From positions 1 to 6,284 of the forward strand of contig CALXZF010000159.1 in the NCBI GenBank assembly GCA_944393165.1: a stretch of 6,284 nt of DNA. Reading direction: 5' to 3'. The notes below the pieces were generated by a model, which made no database searches, had not been told where the DNA came from, and was given only the letters and a program-made list of their open reading frames with translations. The translations under genes and the position numbers were made by a program. Each line of letters begins with the position of its first letter. The first letter of the stretch is position 1. The stretch is from an uncultured Clostridia bacterium (GTDB lineage Bacteria; Bacillota_A; Clostridia; TANB77; CAG-508). Shown here piece by piece: positions 5,690-6,284 of this stretch.

Positions 5690-5947
5690 ATGGCAACAAG
5701 AGAAAAAAATATATGGATTTTAATACTATTTATATTATGTGGTATTGTAGTAGGAGGATTACTTGGCGAGCTTGCATCAAATGTTGATTTCCTATGGTGG
5801 CTATCATATGGAGAAGAGTTTGGAATTTCAAATCCAATAACATTGGATTTACAAGTTATAACAATAACTTTTGGTCTTATGTTTAAATTAAATATTGCGA
5901 GCATTATTGGAATGATACTTGCTATATTTATATATAAAAAAGTATAA
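5690..5947 (+). CDS. DUF4321-type small membrane protein
   Basis: An 85-residue protein of unknown function. A short basic start (MATREKN) leads into a first hydrophobic helix (about 8-27, glycine-rich GIVVGGLLGEL). A middle segment, FLWWLSYGEEFGISNPITLDLQVITITFGLMFKLN, carries the family pattern of an aromatic SYGEEFG block and a TLDLQVITITFG strand. The C-terminal helix (about 66-82) ends YKKV. This arrangement and length match the DUF4321 family of Firmicutes, often encoded just before radC and mreBCD in Clostridia; a link to envelope or cell-shape functions is inference from that neighbourhood. AGGAGG at 5673-5678 is 11 bases from the ATG, slightly long but the only good site. radC follows after 49 bases without a clear terminator, indicating an operon. 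Confidence 0.8.
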   Translation: MATREKNIWILILFILCGIVVGGLLGELASNVDFLWWLSYGEEFGISNPITLDLQVITITFGLMFKLNIASIIGMILAIFIYKKV

Positions 5948-5996
5948 ATTTAAAATCTTTTAAAGATGTAGGGGGCTTTTAGAAAGGATGATATAT

Positions 5997-6284
5997 ATGA
6001 AAATGAAAGAGCTTCCTATTTCGGAAAGACCATACGAAAAATTAGAAATGTATGGTGAAAAAGCATTGTCAAATGCAGAATTAATAGCAATAATTATAAA
6101 AACTGGTACAAGAGATGAAAGCAGTGTAAGTATTGCACAAAAAATATTAGCACTTGAAAAAAATGGGGACAAGAATTTAAGGTTTTTACAAGATCTATCA
6201 TTAGAAGATTTTATGAAGATTAAAGGAATAGGCAAAGTAAAAGCAATACAATTAAAAGCAATGTGCGAATTGACTAAAAGAATG
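5997..6284 (+). CDS. radC: RadC/JAB-domain family protein (3' partial)
   Basis: The first 96 residues of the RadC family (usually about 225 aa); the window ends inside the gene. The N-terminal signature is clear: MKELPISERPYEKLEMYGEKALSNAELIAIIIKTGT, matching the family's LPxxERPREKLLxxGxxxLSDAELLAxLLxTGT, followed by a helix-hairpin-helix segment around FMKIKGIGKVKAIQLKAM (about 74-91). The JAB/MPN metalloprotease-like domain with its HxH...D zinc site would lie beyond the window. RadC proteins were once linked to DNA repair, but that assignment is doubtful and the true role is unsettled. ATG 5997 has AAAGGA (5983-5988) 8 bases upstream. The in-frame ATG at 5988 overlaps that site and is rejected. 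It is probably co-transcribed with the DUF4321 gene. Confidence 0.92.
   Translation, partial: MKMKELPISERPYEKLEMYGEKALSNAELIAIIIKTGTRDESSVSIAQKILALEKNGDKNLRFLQDLSLEDFMKIKGIGKVKAIQLKAMCELTKRM

Noticed and set aside
5955..5967. Hairpin ATCTTT-T-AAAGAT between the DUF4321 gene and radC
   Set aside because: It is short, AT-rich and lacks a T-run; it is unlikely to stop transcription, so the two genes are treated as an operon.

Overview
The window is AT-rich, with compact intergenic gaps, strong AGGAG/GGAGG ribosome-binding sites and spore-coat genes. It reads as chromosome of a low-GC, endospore-forming member of the Clostridia; no species can be named from the sequence alone. Most of it is ordinary core genome. 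I see no CRISPR array, rRNA, tRNA, recognisable transposase or evident new defence system.

Left edge (1-441): the last 25 codons of an unidentified gene are followed at once by the C-terminal part of a ZIP-family metal transporter. The homology begins abruptly inside the metal-binding HNxPEG motif, and an in-frame stop replaces the histidine codon. The transporter is therefore a 5'-truncated remnant, and a recombination junction (possibly the end of an integrated element lying to the left) is likely near 79-98. A perfect 13-bp hairpin terminator closes this block.

Centre (423-4723): a good vegetative promoter, whose -35 lies in the loop of that terminator, drives pcrA (UvrD-family DNA helicase, 780 aa, all helicase motifs present). 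Next come two small genes, a 62-aa and an 80-aa protein of the kind found as paired CotF-like spore-coat proteins, with a sigma-G-like promoter candidate upstream. After an AT-rich gap with two interleaved inverted repeats comes a membrane-anchored LytM/M23 peptidoglycan endopeptidase with a complete active site. A strong 11-bp hairpin, usable from both sides, separates it from the convergent mecA.

Right part (4770-6284): mecA (ClpC adaptor) lies on the minus strand. It is divergent from a small two-helix DUF4321-type membrane protein gene, which is followed 49 bases later by radC, cut by the window end. The two divergent units each have a near-consensus sigma-A promoter with 17-bp spacing, with an 8-bp inverted repeat between them. 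DUF4321 and radC are probably one operon; in many Clostridia this pair leads into mreBCD.

Functionally the window mixes DNA maintenance (PcrA, RadC), sporulation (coat proteins), cell-wall remodelling (M23) and regulated proteolysis (MecA). Four annotated starts rest on Shine-Dalgarno placement: 2977, 3200, 3633 and 5438 are preferred over slightly longer readings. The most unusual items are the truncated ZIP junction and the interleaved inverted repeats in the M23 leader.
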